NCBI GenBank assembly: GCA_002104905.1
Contig: MCFE01000423.1
Coordinates: 1-64,000 of the forward strand
DNA length: 64,000 bases
Direction: 5' to 3'
DNA from: Basidiobolus meristosporus CBS 931.73
Lineage: Eukaryota > Basidiobolomycota > Basidiobolomycetes > Basidiobolales > Basidiobolaceae
Positions 45,335 to 56,640 of this stretch are shown piece by piece (within the stretch, counting starts at the first letter, position 1; each line of letters starts with the position of its first letter). A model generated the notes under the pieces. It saw only the letters and a program-made list of their open reading frames with translations. It had not been told where the DNA came from and made no database searches. Position numbers and translations under genes: made by a program.

Positions 45335-46219
45335 TTACTCTTCATAATGCTCCAGACACATTTCTCTCAGTGGATGTCTTCTTGTATGAACATACTGTGC
45401 ATTAATAAGTATCTTAACTATTTTACCTATCCTGCTGTTTTCACCTATATATGACTTTCCTCTGTATTTACCTGCCAATATGCTGAATCTCTTCAGATAT
45501 CCAAATGTGTGCTCTACCCTCACTCTGAAATGATTAAATATCTCATTGTAGAGCTTCTGCTTCCTGCTAAGCACACCATTCCTTGGCTTCCTATAAGCTG
45601 TAATACATCCTAATCTCTGACAATCCTCTCCTATATAGGCTAAGTCTGCCATACATTTCTCCCCTCTACTGAATTCAGGATGATTCTCTACCCAGAGTGC
45701 TTTGTCATGCCTACTTCCAGCAAATGGCCCACTAAACCAGATGATGTTGCCCTCAATGTCAGACAGTGCTTGAAACTTCACACAGTGTGCCTTGTACTTG
45801 CCAGAATAAAAGTGCCTCTGCCCTCTAGAAGGTCTGTTAATCCTCACTGGGAAGGTATCCAAAATACTCCTGATATGGAACCTGTTGCTGAACACTCTGG
45901 GATATGGAAGTCTATTGGAGCTTCTGAACCTAGTATTCCAAGCTTGCTCTAAGTCATTCATACCCTCTGCAAGGTGGTTCTCCATTGCTGTCAGCTGGGA
46001 ATGAAAGCTTCTAGGACTTTTGTTGCCATGGATGGTGGGATGAAACCTTGTAGGGCAATAGTTCTTGTAATAGCAGAGAAGCTTAACAAGGGATCTCCTT
46101 GAGTAGATTGGGGTTGATGGTCCACAGTACTTGGTATAGGTCTCCTCCAGTGTGTCAAAAGGAAATCCAGTGGTAGTGATGGGATTGATGAGAAAAGACC
46201 ACTCAGATGAGTAAGACAT
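45335..46219 (-). CDS. Harbinger DDE transposase, intact
   Basis: 294 residues from the ATG at 46217-46219. This is a DDE_Tnp_4-type nuclease (PF13359), which cuts and joins the transposon ends. Catalytic residues visible: Asp in SILDTFPVRINRP, Asp in FAGSRHDKALW and Glu in RVRVEHTFGYLKRF. The supporting motifs KYKAHCVKFQALSDIEGNII and ADLAYIGEDCQRLG also fit. The N-terminal about 60 residues (SSEWSFLINPITTTGFPFDT) may recognise DNA or the partner protein. The family is usually 350-450 residues, so this is on the short side. Codon and CpG content differ clearly from the flanking decayed DNA. It is probably functional if its partner is supplied from elsewhere. Confidence 0.9.
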   Translation of the reverse strand: MSYSSEWSFLINPITTTGFPFDTLEETYTKYCGPSTPIYSRRSLVKLLCYYKNYCPTRFHPTIHGNKSPRSFHSQLTAMENHLAEGMNDLEQAWNTRFRSSNRLPYPRVFSNRFHIRSILDTFPVRINRPSRGQRHFYSGKYKAHCVKFQALSDIEGNIIWFSGPFAGSRHDKALWVENHPEFSRGEKCMADLAYIGEDCQRLGCITAYRKPRNGVLSRKQKLYNEIFNHFRVRVEHTFGYLKRFSILAGKYRGKSYIGENSRIGKIVKILINAQYVHTRRHPLREMCLEHYEE

Positions 46220-46578
46220 ATTAAAATTGATGGATGATTGTATAAAGGCGGTTTGAATCAATTCGGCGCGATCCGCCTTATTTATCTGATTTTTAACACA
46301 TTATGGTTAAATCTCCATCAATTGCCACATATCCCATCATTATGTCGCAAAAATCATCCGCAAACAATGCCTTGGTACTTTTATTGATGCTTTAATCATA
46401 GGTCTATAATCAAATAGGAAATCTGCGATTGATGTGATCTGATCCGTGTCAACGCGATCCGAGATGCATCATGCATAATATATGGAAAATTCAACAATCA
46501 CATTAGTTTTCATATATATTTCATATAAGACCAGGTTGATGCCAATATACTGCTGTATAAGTATCCAAATCCGTTGCT

Positions 46579-47826
46579 ATGGTCCCCATACCAAGCCTCA
46601 ACTCATCTTTAGTACAACCCAGACAAAACCCATCCCCCAGCTCACAAGCGCGGTCCAGACCGGAAAAGTCGATGTCAGATCTGTTTGAGTTCTCGCCAAA
46701 TGATTTTAGTATGGCCCAAGTGTCTATGATGAGCCTTCATACAGATATTTGGGCACTACTGATTAATCTAGCAGAACTAGATACCTCAGAGAGTTGACAA
46801 AGATGGAAGAACTTGAGTAGAAAGCTGTGGCATGAGTTCTACATCAAGATGCCAGCCGATGTATGTAAAAAGATATATAACAAGACAAGTATTGAAATCA
46901 AGAATGAGCTGAGAGTGAGGGGATTCGACAAAGAAGCCACGCGGGAACAATTTTGCGCGCAATTTGCACAGTACGGGCCGGACGCGTCCGTTCGTGCCTC
47001 AACTTTGGGAACCAAAGAGATTTTGAATGAGTTTTTGCCTCAAATGACTAATGTACTACATGATATATTAGTAGAGCTAAGTGGCTTCCAAGAGCAATAT
47101 ACACAGGACTCATCCAGGCAACAGCTCCAAAGTATCAGACAGAGGGTAAGTGAATACCTTGAGGAATCAGATGGTGAGCTTCAGGAGGAAGAATACAGAC
47201 CGCGGGCAACATTGTCCAGATCGCGCCAGCACGCCTTGCTGGATTCCCTACCATCTCTTGCAACCACAGCGCGCCGGCGCACGTCAGTCCAGACCACGCC
47301 AACACCCTTTACCAGAACGCCCCACGTCGAGTCAACGCGCGTTGGGTCAACGCGCGCGCTTCAGAGCAAAACTACGAGAACTCGCCAAACTGCTCATTTA
47401 GACACGAGTCCATTGGAGCGGACCAAGTTGCGTCAACATGCGGCATCCCATCAAACTCAGCCAAGGGCCATCTCAACGCGTCAAGGCGCGCCTGTGCGTG
47501 CCGTTTCGCCCGACCATCAGCGAGTTACTTCTGGTGAACTGACTGATGATGACCAACATGAAGTGCCTCAACCACCAGAGCCCTTGGCAAGTAAAAGAAC
47601 GCGTCAGCGCGTGGCACTACAGGCCGGTTCAGTTAGTTCAGTCGGAGCAATTCAGCGCGGCCAAGCTGCAGCATCGCAGTCATCAACTAGGAGGCAAAAT
47701 ACTGACTACGAATACACAAGTAGCCAAGATGATAGTCAGCCTGGAAGTAGTATAGGTGTGCAAAGTGAGTCACTACCAAATGCTTCAGTAGTAATCCCTG
47801 TGAGAAAAAAACCCAGGAGAAGATGA
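46579..47826 (+). pseudogene. Harbinger second protein, copy 2, one in-frame TGA
   Basis: Divergent from the transposase. From the ATG at 46579 the frame reads 72 residues to a TGA at 46795-46797, then 337 further residues to 47826. Copies 1 and 3 have CAA at that codon. The protein would be about 415 residues: a helical N-terminal domain, then a long Arg/Thr/Ser/Gln-rich region with RRRTSVQTTPTPFTRTPHVE, ending PVRKKPRRR. It is expected to be the DNA-binding or nuclear-import partner of the transposase. The fold is not recognised. Confidence 0.78.
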
Positions 47827-48571
47827 TGCGATTGCTTTGAATCGCTCACATTTGTAATGATCCCGACAACCCTTTTTTTTGCGATCCAAATCGAGCCATC
47901 GCAAATCAGTGATCATCAAATTTTTGATATAAGTAATATCAAGGTCGTCTCACATTTGAGACAGAACCCCTATAAATAAACACCCTGCATATATATACGT
48001 CATCTGTAATACCAGTGCAGCAATTGGATCTGTTCCGCACCTACACGATTGCTTGCGTGCTAGCTATGACACCTAGCCCAATCACTAGGATCAGGGATTT
48101 ACTTGCTCAATGGGCAAAATGGGATATTTGTTGGCGAATCAGGTAGCTTTTTTAGTAGTCAATGAGCCAATTGGGGGATGCCAGCTTCAGGATACTTTTG
48201 GACCAATTAACCACTGAGATACCGTCCAATTGGAGTGAGGGTAACCAAAATGGTAAGTATCAGTATAGTTTATAGTGTGATACACATTTATTTCCATTTA
48301 CATTAAAGAAACATATCCAAATACCGGATTTTACCTGCCATTATAGCGGTATCCGATTGCGCACATGATGCAAACATTACGAGTTGGCGCGATCATCCGT
48401 GCCAACCTCATCATGTCAGATTGTGCCATAGTGTGCGAGATCGTCCCACATAGTGCGAAATCGTCCAAGAACGATCCTGTCTTCTGGTAGCCATAATATC
48501 GCGCCCGATTGTTCTTTGCGACGGCGGATCGCGCCGCGCGCCCTGGCACGGTACAATGGAACAAGTCTATT

Positions 48572-49340
48572 CCCTCTATCTGGGGAATTGCCACTTATTG
48601 ACTAATATCATAATCTAGCCAATAGAATATGGCTTGCCAGTTTTGCTGAATTTGCATGCTGACTTCTGTACATTCTCTCTGTGAGAAGATGATGTATTTA
48701 GTGTTGGTTCCTGGATAATGGCAATGTGCGCCAGTTATTGAGTAAGTTCCCTGGAAATCACACACTCAACAATAATACTGTTCAGTGCACCCAGAATAGC
48801 TGTCTATCTTGCTGATAGCTGGGGTGTCTCCAGCACAGATAAAGATATGCATTATCATGATAATCAATAACCAGTATCCTGATAAATAGCACATAGAACT
48901 CATCCAGCAGTTGACACAGGTATTTACTCAGATTGGATAGAGATTTGGAGCAAGCAATCAGTGAGACTTCCACCAGATTTATACTATAATACTGAAGAGT
49001 TGGCAGCAGTTTTTAGTTGATAAGAGGCAGTAGGCAGCAGGGTTTGCAAGCAGAGTACTTGTTCAGTGAGAAACCATCGTATGCTAAGCAAAGGTATGGT
49101 CTCACATGTGTTCAAGGTAGCCTTGGTTTCTTAGCTTTTTACAATGCTTACCATCAAATACATTGCAAATGTTGGTGCTTACTTGAAACTGAGTGTGAAA
49201 CCTGAGTGCTTCACCACATTTGTCAGACTGCATAAATTTTTTAGACAAACTACTACTTGGATGCATACACAGTGTGCACAATGTTACTTCCTGCAATAGT
49301 GACTTCCTGACAAGTTAGACACCTAGCAATTGTGGCATTT
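48572..49340 (-). mobile_element. Tnp2/CACTA-like transposon remnant III, right half
   Basis: Continues remnant III after Harbinger copy 2 and aligns with 33775-34540 of remnant II. The minus-strand frame 48782-48973 (LLDEFYVLFIRILVIDYHDN) corresponds to LLDKLCMVSIGLLVNGHHIK in remnant II. Confidence 0.7.
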
Positions 49341-49715
49341 TTTGATATGAATGCCATGCAACAGGTAACACAGGCAGGTATTAGAATAATTACTAGGCCA
49401 TATGTTGCCAGCAGCGTATTAGTCCTACATTTGTATCAGGTACATGACAAGCTAAATGCCCAAATGAACTTGGCAAGCAGTAGCAGTAATTTCTCACAGC
49501 CCCCATTACTGATATTGGTAGCAGTGTGCCACTTCTCTGCTGAAATATTGAACTATTTGTTATCATTCAGCAGCTAAAAATTTACTTAACCAATCTAGAC
49601 TAGTCTTGAGCACTGTAGGACTAATTTGCAGCCCCAAATTTGCCAGTTTTTTCATGTCCATGATCCTATAATGATTCCCCTATAGTGAAGATCAAATTAA
49701 CACTTTTTACCAAAC
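49341..49715. other. Unassigned AT-rich segment
   Basis: No gene; probably the end of the Tnp2-like element. It ends at the ATT duplication of MITE 2. Confidence 0.3.
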
Positions 49716-49718
49716 ATT

Positions 49719-50452
49719 AGACTTGTTCCGTTGGATAGTGCCACATTGAGTCATAAGTGCCAAATGATGCCATAGTGTGACAGAGAGGTAAAGTGAGCCT
49801 ATACTTGGCCACAGAGTGTGAAACATAGCTCTGCATCTTCATGCAAAGCAGCCCCTGTGTTTCACCCATTGTGTTGGAGAAAATCCATTTTTTGACCTTT
49901 TTTTTTGAATCAATGTTGTGCAGGATGTGTTAGAGCACAAGCAGATTGAAGATATGCATCTGGTACTCAATACCCATGGCACTCTGAATCTAGCTCCTGT
50001 AGCTTGTATCATGTCACAAAAATGGATGGCACTATCTTGGTCCACTGGCACTATCTGGCACTATAAGTGCTTTGTATAGATCTTACTTTAGGGTTAATAT
50101 TTAAATATAGTGCCAGATAGTACCAGTGGACCAAGATAGTGCCATTCATTTTTGTGACATGATACAAGGCACAGGAGCTAGATTCCAAGTGCCATGGGTA
50201 TTGAGTACCAGATGCATGTCTTCAGTTCTCCTGTGCTCTTACACATCCTGAGCTACATTCATCCACAAAAAAAGGTCAAAAAATGGATTTTCTCCTGCGC
50301 AATGGGTGAAACACAGGGGCTGCTTTACATAAAGATGCAGAGCTATGTTTCACACTCTGTGGCCAAGTATAGGATCACTTTACCTCTCTGGCACACTATG
50401 GTATCATTTGGCACTCATGGCTCAATGTGGCACTATCCAACGGAACAAGTCT
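49719..50452. mobile_element. Fold-back MITE 2 of the Harbinger family
   Basis: 734 bp, ends AGACTTGTTCCGTTGGATAG and its complement, ATT duplications at 49716-49718 and 50453-50455. The arms (about 49719-50065 and 50105-50452) are inverted repeats with scattered mismatches; the centre is an AT-rich loop near 50085. It is related to MITE 1 along its whole length. No protein is encoded. Confidence 0.9.
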
Positions 50453-50455
50453 ATT

Positions 50456-50995
50456 ATGTAGTAACCCTGACACTGTTACAGAATACTCCTGAATGTTGGG
50501 AAGCCCTCCTTAATTAGTGTTACAGCTGCATTGCCTCAACAAAGGTATATATACCAATCCTCTTTATGAGTAATGAACAGTTCAACTATTAGCACTATAT
50601 CTTAATAAGTTCCTCACATCCAAATCACTTCTTAAGTTACAGCTTTCTCTAGCCGCAACATCACATCATTCATCAGTAAATGGATAATTGGGCTCAATTG
50701 GCTTCATATAGTATCATTGCAATATCTTACACAGTTGTTGTCTTATTCTATAGTGGGATTTTCCCAGGCTTATACATGGTACTATTATTGGGGGAGATTG
50801 GGCCATAATTCATCAGCGGGCCTTTCTCTTCAGAACTATCATTACTCTAGCCATATTCAGAAGGCCAAGGTGAGCCTAAAGGCATCACAACCATACCCAA
50901 ATTGGCTTGAGCAAGGCAAAAAGTATAGCAAGGTGCTGTTATAGAAGTATCATATGGCCAGCAAGATATTGTTGATAGGCAATGACAGATGAATG
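50456..50995. other. Unassigned AT-rich segment
   Basis: Nothing recognised; short frames only. Confidence 0.3.
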
Positions 50996-51363
50996 TGTTA
51001 TGATCTACTGCTTAAATGCTTAAGTTAGGCCAGCTTTAGTCAAATCAATTAGTGATATGTTTAGCCTATCACTACATCAATGTTATCTACCAAATCAGTA
51101 GCATTAGTCAGCAAATGAACTTGCAGATCCTTATCAGACAGGCATATACATATTAAGTAGGATTTTATTGGATAATGATGATGCAATCAAACAAGTCATC
51201 AGTTACAATCTACATTAGGAAAAACAATTAGTGAGCAGTTGATCTGCCAAAATGTATATAAGGAGCTGCTGGGACCTCAATAAAAATCAGTTCAAGTTTC
51301 AGTGAGTACAATACTAGCTAAACTCCCAATTCCTCTACAACTTTTGTACCAAGACTTGTAACA
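50996..51363 (+). repeat. Gypsy-1 LTR A
   Basis: 368 bp, TGTTATGATC...GACTTGTAACA, about as long as LTR B and clearly related. It is followed by a decayed primer site (TATGTAGCAG) and 235 bp of leader and gag that stop at LTR B. Confidence 0.85.
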
Positions 51364-51598
51364 TATGTAGCAGTAATAACCAGAAACCTTACTCCTAAAG
51401 AAAGTAGAAGCCTCCCTCAAGATGCTCAAAAACCAAGAATGGAAGAATGTTATGCAGCAAATCCTGGCCCAGCGGCAACAGTGACTCAGATCCTTAGCCA
51501 GCAGCAACAAGGAATGACTGCCATGGGGCAAAGCTAGCAAAACCCTGTCAAGAGCAACTTTAGTGTGCAGGTCAACTGGTACCATGGTAGAGTCAATG

Positions 51599-51965
51599 TG
51601 TTATGATCTGCTGCTTGAATGTTTAAGTTAGATCAGTTTTTAGTCAAATCAATTAGTATATGCTTAGGTTATCAGTATATCAGTATTATCTATGAAATCA
51701 GTAGCATTAGTCAGCAAATGAACCAGCAGATCCTTATCAGACAGAAATAGATATATTAAGCAGGATCTTATTGGGTGATGATGATGCAATCAAATAAGTC
51801 ATCAGCCACAACGTAATTAGGAAATACCATTAGTCAGCAATCAATCTGGCAAAATGTATATAAGGAGCTGCTGGAATCTCAATAAAAATCAGTTCAAGTT
51901 TTAGTGAATACAATACTAGCCAAACTCCCTATTCCTCTACAACTCTTATACCAAGACTTGTAACA
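51599..51965 (+). repeat. Gypsy-1 LTR B
   Basis: 367 bp, TGTTATGATC...GACTTGTAACA. It contains TATATAAGGAGCTGC, a likely TATA region, about 110 bp before its end. TTGGTAGCAGCGAC follows, a primer site of the 3'-CCA type (TGGTAGC, as for initiator Met). Confidence 0.88.
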
Positions 51966-52023
51966 TTGGTAGCAGCGACAATCAGAATCCTCCCTCCTGA
52001 AGAAAGATGGAACCACCCTCAAG

Positions 52024-53685
52024 ATGTTGGACAATCAAGAATGGAAGAATGCCATGCAGCAAATCCTGGCCCAACAGCAACAGTTACTCCAGATCCTCAG
52101 CTAACAGCAACAAGGAATGACTACCATGGCTCAGAACCAGCAAAGCCCTGTTAAGAACAACTTTGGTGTTAAGATCAACCGGTACCATGGCAGAGTCAAT
52201 GAAAACCTGGGAACTTGGCTCTTTCAGATTGAAGAAGCTTTTAAAGCTAAAGGAATTGCTCCAGAAAGCAAGTTGCATTATGCAGCTTCTTACCTGGCAG
52301 ATGCAGCTTTACAGTGGTACCACAACAAGATCAGGTTAGCCTCCATGAGGGGATGCTCTATAATCTCTACCTGAGATGGGTTTGTGTTGGAAAGTCAGGA
52401 TGCTTTTGAGCCTCCACACCAGCAGACACTACCAAGAAGAAAGTTGAAGACACTCAGCCAGAAAGGAATGGTCCACGAGAAAATCCATGAATATAGATGT
52501 CTACTTGGGCAAATTGAAAGAATAGACCCTCTGGATCAAGTTAAATAATTTATAGATGGGTTAAAAGGAAGAACTTGCAAGGAAGTGAATTATTGAAGAC
52601 CTCAAACTATTGTAGAAGCCATCAAGATTGCCATTGACTACAACTCAACTGTGCTGGGAGTTGGAAAGCTCACAATGACTAATCAGAGAGGCTACAATCA
52701 CTCTGTGAGAAGACAATCAGAAGCAGTGCCAATGGAAATAGACACTCTGCAGAAGAGTCCTACCTCAGAAGAGTGTAAGAAGAAAGGACTTTGCTTCAAT
52801 TGCCACCAGCAGAGACATATTGCCAAGTACTGCCCTCTGAGAAGAAATAGACACCAGCCATCAAGAGCATTCAACCATATAGAAGCCCTTGAGCATAGCA
52901 ACATGGGGGATGAACTTGAAAAAGACTCAGAACTCACTTTCCATATGACAGAGGAATACCTATCTCAAATGACCTGAAACTCAGGAAAGCTACTATATTT
53001 TGATGGAGAAATCAATGAAGTACCTGCCAAGATCATGATTGACTCAGGAGGATTGCATGAGTGTGTGTCAGAGCAATTTGCTTTAGACGCTGGAATCAGC
53101 TTGGAACCAATCAAATTAACTTCAGTCTCAACAGCTGATGGAAACTCTCACATAATTAACTGTATTACTCAGCTAGAAAAGATTGAGATCAACAACTATA
53201 AGAAGTTCTACAGGCCTACATATTTGAGAACTGCAAGTTTGACCTTGTACTTGGAAAAACCTGGCTAATTTGTTGTAATCCATCAATCAACTGGAGAGCT
53301 CATTCTCCTCAGATCCGGATGGACAACAAGACCTAAGAGCTATTACCTGCCAGACTGGATTTCAACTTGGTCAACTCCAATGTATATAACAAGTGAACTT
53401 AGTACAACACAGATCTGTAGAGCACTCAGTAAAGGCATGCAGATGTTCCTCATGGCAGTATTACAGGAGAATTCCTCTGCTCAGTACCCCAGAATGCCAG
53501 ACTCTATTGGAGGAATATTCAGACATATTTCAAGAAGAACTTTTAAGCTAACCACCAGTTACAGATGTGGATCATTCCATTGACACGGCAGATAGCCCTC
53601 CAGTGAGTAAGACACCTTACAGAAGGAGCCCATTGGAGTTGGAAGAGATGAAGAGACAAATAGATCAGCTATTGGAGCAAGAATA
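52024..53685 (+). pseudogene. Gypsy-1 gag-protease-RT start, decayed
   Basis: Gag begins at 52024 (MLDNQEWKNAMQQILAQQQQ) and has one stop before the next segment. Retrotrans_gag follows (NRYHGRVNENLGTWLFQIEE, LADAALQWY), with a CCHC knuckle at 52792 (CFNCHQQRHIAKYC). Protease is recognised by MIDSGG at 53035. The frame breaks in the linker, and RT begins with KTPYRRSPLELEEMKRQIDQ near 53600. At 53686 an LTR of another gypsy family interrupts it. Confidence 0.82.
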
Positions 53686-55035
53686 TGTGAGTACTAAGTG
53701 TAGTACCCACTCTTTGTGCAAGAGCTCTCCCCTGAGTCCTACCCAAAATCCCTTAGTATCCTCCCTATGATCCCCACATGCATCCTCCCTCCTTTTCCTG
53801 CCCTTATTGAGTTAGAATACATACCATAACAGGAAGGTGCTCACACACCTACTTTATAACACATTGTCTATTATCTAAGCCCCACCAAGTGATATACATA
53901 TATCCAATTGAACCAAGTGAGAGAACAACAAGAAATGGATGGAATAAATGCAAGTCTTTATTACCTTGCTACCTTCTATTGGATGCTATTCTGAGCCAAG
54001 TGGTACTGACCTGACCTACAAGCTCTCCCACTCACCAAGTACAGTCAGTAATAACCCACATATATAGTGCCATATCTGCAGGAATAAGCACAAGAGAGGT
54101 AATGACTACTACAATCAAGCTAAAACATACAAGGGAAAGAGAGAGAAAGCCTTTGAGTGGCTTGGTAAGTATGAGAGTGTTGCAGTTAATGCAGGATGGG
54201 ACAACTATAAGAGAGTAAGGCAGTTTGCAAGACATATGGAAGGGTCAGTATGGCAATGGCATTATAGGTTGGAAGACACAGGTAAAGACAACTGCAATGC
54301 ACTAGAAGAAGCCTATAAGACATGCTTTCTATATGCCAAAGGATACCACTACAAAGCCCTTCTACCATTGTCATGGAAGAAAAGCAGTGAGAGCTATGAA
54401 GCCTACACCAAACTGTTTCCACAACAAGTTTGATGTCTCCCAAAGGTCAAAATTGCCAAACAAATGCTCTTGAGGTATTAAATCATGGGCTTAGACAACA
54501 AAGTAAGACATAGGGCATCCACTGAACAACAGTGATGCAAAACATTGCAAGAGTTGGTCAAGCAAGTACAAGGGGTCATCTTGCCATGGGGGCTGCCATA
54601 AAGTGATAAAAGTGATCAAAGATCAGAAATCCCCTGCAAGAAAGGAATAATAACCTCCCCCAAAGACTGTGAGTTAGAGGAATTACGGCAAAAGGTCCAA
54701 GAATTATTGATCAACAATGTCCAAGAACTTGCAATAGAAGGTGATAAACTCTGGGACGCAGTTGTAGATCTAAAGGCCCATGTGCAAGCCCTGACCCAAC
54801 AGATGGAATGACTGTGACAACAGTATCCATGTTATGTATGTGGAGAAGTAGGCCACTGGGCCCACAAATGTGAAGAATGGTACAGACAAGAACCTGTGCT
54901 GGACACAAAAGAGGAGTAGGCATTACAAGACAGAGTCCCTTGCCAGGAGGCCAACAGTACTCAGTCAGTCTAAGCCCTCTGGCCAGAACAATCAAAGAGT
55001 GGAAGAAAAAGTGTTGACAAGTTGCTTTGTAGGAA
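53686..55035 (+). mobile_element. Gypsy-2 old copy: 5' LTR and gag
   Basis: The LTR 53686-54060 starts TGTGAGTACT and ends ATAACCCACA, in the opposite orientation to the LTRs of the young copy. A decayed primer site and gag follow (YKALLPLSWKKSSESYEAYT, then the CCHC knuckle CYVCGEVGHWAHKC near 54834). Stops are frequent. It is interrupted at 55041 by the young copy and continues at 61817. Confidence 0.85.
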
Positions 55036-55040
55036 CAGTG

Positions 55041-55426
55041 TGTGGGTTATTACTGACTGTACTTGGTGAGTGGGAGAGCTTGTAGGTCAAGTCAGTACCA
55101 CTTGGTTCAGAATAGCTTCCAATAGAAGGTAGCAAGGTAATAAAGACTTCCGTTTATTTCGTCCAAATCTTGTTGTTCTTCCTGGTTCAATTGGGTAGAT
55201 ATATATATCACTTGGGGGGGCTTAGACAATAGACAATGTGTATAAAATAGGGGTGTGAACACCTTCCTGTTATGGTAAGTGTTCTAACTAGATAAGGGCA
55301 GGGATAGGAGGGGAGGACGCGTGGGGGAATCATAGGGAGGGTACTGGAGGACTTTGGGTAGGACTCTGGAGGGAACTCTTGGGAGAACTCTTGGGCAAAG
55401 AGTGGGTACTACATTGAGTACTCACA
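55041..55426 (-). repeat. Gypsy-2 3' LTR
   Basis: 386 bp; in sense it starts TGTGAGTACTCAATG and ends ATAACCCACA. It matches 61426-61811 with few differences, for example one extra G in the run near 55215 and one base less near 55244. Confidence 0.9.
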
Positions 55427-55470
55427 TATCCCGGGGGTTAAGTGGGAGCTTCATCCTCAAAGTTCTTTGA

Positions 55471-56640
55471 CTAACTCGCTTTTCCAGGATTGATTTTGTT
55501 TACAGAGCATGGGGAGTCACTGTAGTACCGTTGCTGGTTGTCACTCGCAAGGGGATCGTGGGCGAATACCTGATACCATTTGGCGGCAGAGTGGGGTGCG
55601 GCCTGTGTTGCTCAAGGGATGTTTTCCACAGAGCCAAATAGTTGGCAAACCATAGGGTTCTGGGTAAGTTCCTTGGGAGGGTCGGAGAACAAGAAAAGGT
55701 GCAATAGCGCGATAAAGTCTTGCTTCTTTATCTTGCAAATGTTATCAGGGCTTGTCCTTTTTGTGTTCAATATGACGGCGGGGGACCTTTTGAAGAGGGC
55801 ATACACTCGGTCGGCAGTCACCCGTTGTCAATAACAAGTTTTTGCTTCTTCCAAGACGTATTGTAGTTCTTCTGTAGAAACTGTGGCGCGATCAAGGCGC
55901 TTCCGTACTTGCCTCATGGTTTCTACAGAATCCGCGGCGGTTTCTTTGGCTTCTTGGAGTTGGACTTTGTACTGATTCCTGAGTTGTCCTATGGTAAACC
56001 ACTGTAATAGTTGTAACACAGCAACTCGGTGGATTGCATGGGTTAACTGGCCGGTGTATTTAATCCCTTCGCGTATCTTCTCTAAGATGGTTCCTTCTTG
56101 GAAATGTGGTTTGAGATGTTCGCAAATTTCTCAGAGGAGTCCTTTGTTTGGGAGTTCTACTTCTGGTGCTCTTGCAGCTTGTACCAGGTCTGCGTATACC
56201 TCAACAACCATGATACCTATTAATGGCAAGTATGCAACAAAACAGGGGGGCTCTCAAGGTCTCGTGAGGGCGCGACAGTTGATTCCTTGTGTCTTCTGTC
56301 TGACTGTGTCCAGTATGGATACGGGAATCAGCGCGGTGTCCTTCTCCTTAATGATCAAGGAACCTCCTCTTAGGTGGTACACGGTCTTCTTGGGTAGTAT
56401 CTCCATGCTTTGTATTGGCGTGGATAACTTGTCTTGTCCCTCTCTGATTGTGTCTTGTATTAGCGTGACTGCTCCGGCAAACAACTCTTCATAGGTGGCT
56501 CTTGTCGTACGTAATGCTCGTACCATATCTCTTAACACTTGCAGGTTGGTTTTGTTTTCAATATCATCTTGGTTCTGGCTAGTGGGAGGGGTATTGCCAG
56601 TTTTGGGTGAACTGTTTCCTTTGGCGCTTTCCATGTGCAT
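55471..56640 (-). pseudogene. Gypsy-2 third reading frame (unknown protein), four in-frame TGA
   Basis: After integrase, one minus-strand frame runs from an ATG at 56638-56640 to a TAG at 55471-55473, 389 codons. It is broken only by TGA at 56254, 56131, 55828 and 55612. The frame is never lost, so it was a real gene until recently. The N-terminus is hydrophilic (KTGNTPPTSQNQDDIENKTN). A helical middle follows (VRALRTTRATYEELFAGAVT, ILPKKTVYHLRGGSLIIKEK), then a probable coiled coil (LQEAKETAADSVETMRQVRK, RATVSTEELQYVLEEAK) and a C-terminal domain (KRSPAVILN, KKQDFIALLHLFLFSD). No signal peptide or membrane span is seen, so it is not a classical envelope protein. The family is unknown to me. 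Confidence 0.7.

Larger units (their letters stand above)
45152..48568. mobile_element. PIF/Harbinger-like transposon, copy 2 (youngest, best preserved)
   Basis: 3417 bp, termini AGACTTGTTCC...GGAACAAGTCT, ATT duplications at 45149-45151 and 48569-48571. It is inserted in the Tnp2-like remnant III, which continues on both sides. The transposase is fully open; the second gene has a single TGA. Length differences from copy 1 are 15 bp in the second gene and one T in a poly-T run. Confidence 0.94.

Noticed and set aside
45680-45952. 90-residue plus-strand frame, repeated exactly at 24628-24900
   Set aside because: Repeated only because it lies antisense to the two young Harbinger transposases; not an independent gene.
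49719-50452. Long hairpin as a microRNA or structured RNA gene
   Set aside because: Termini and ATT duplications show it is a transposon; a small-RNA role is only a hypothesis.
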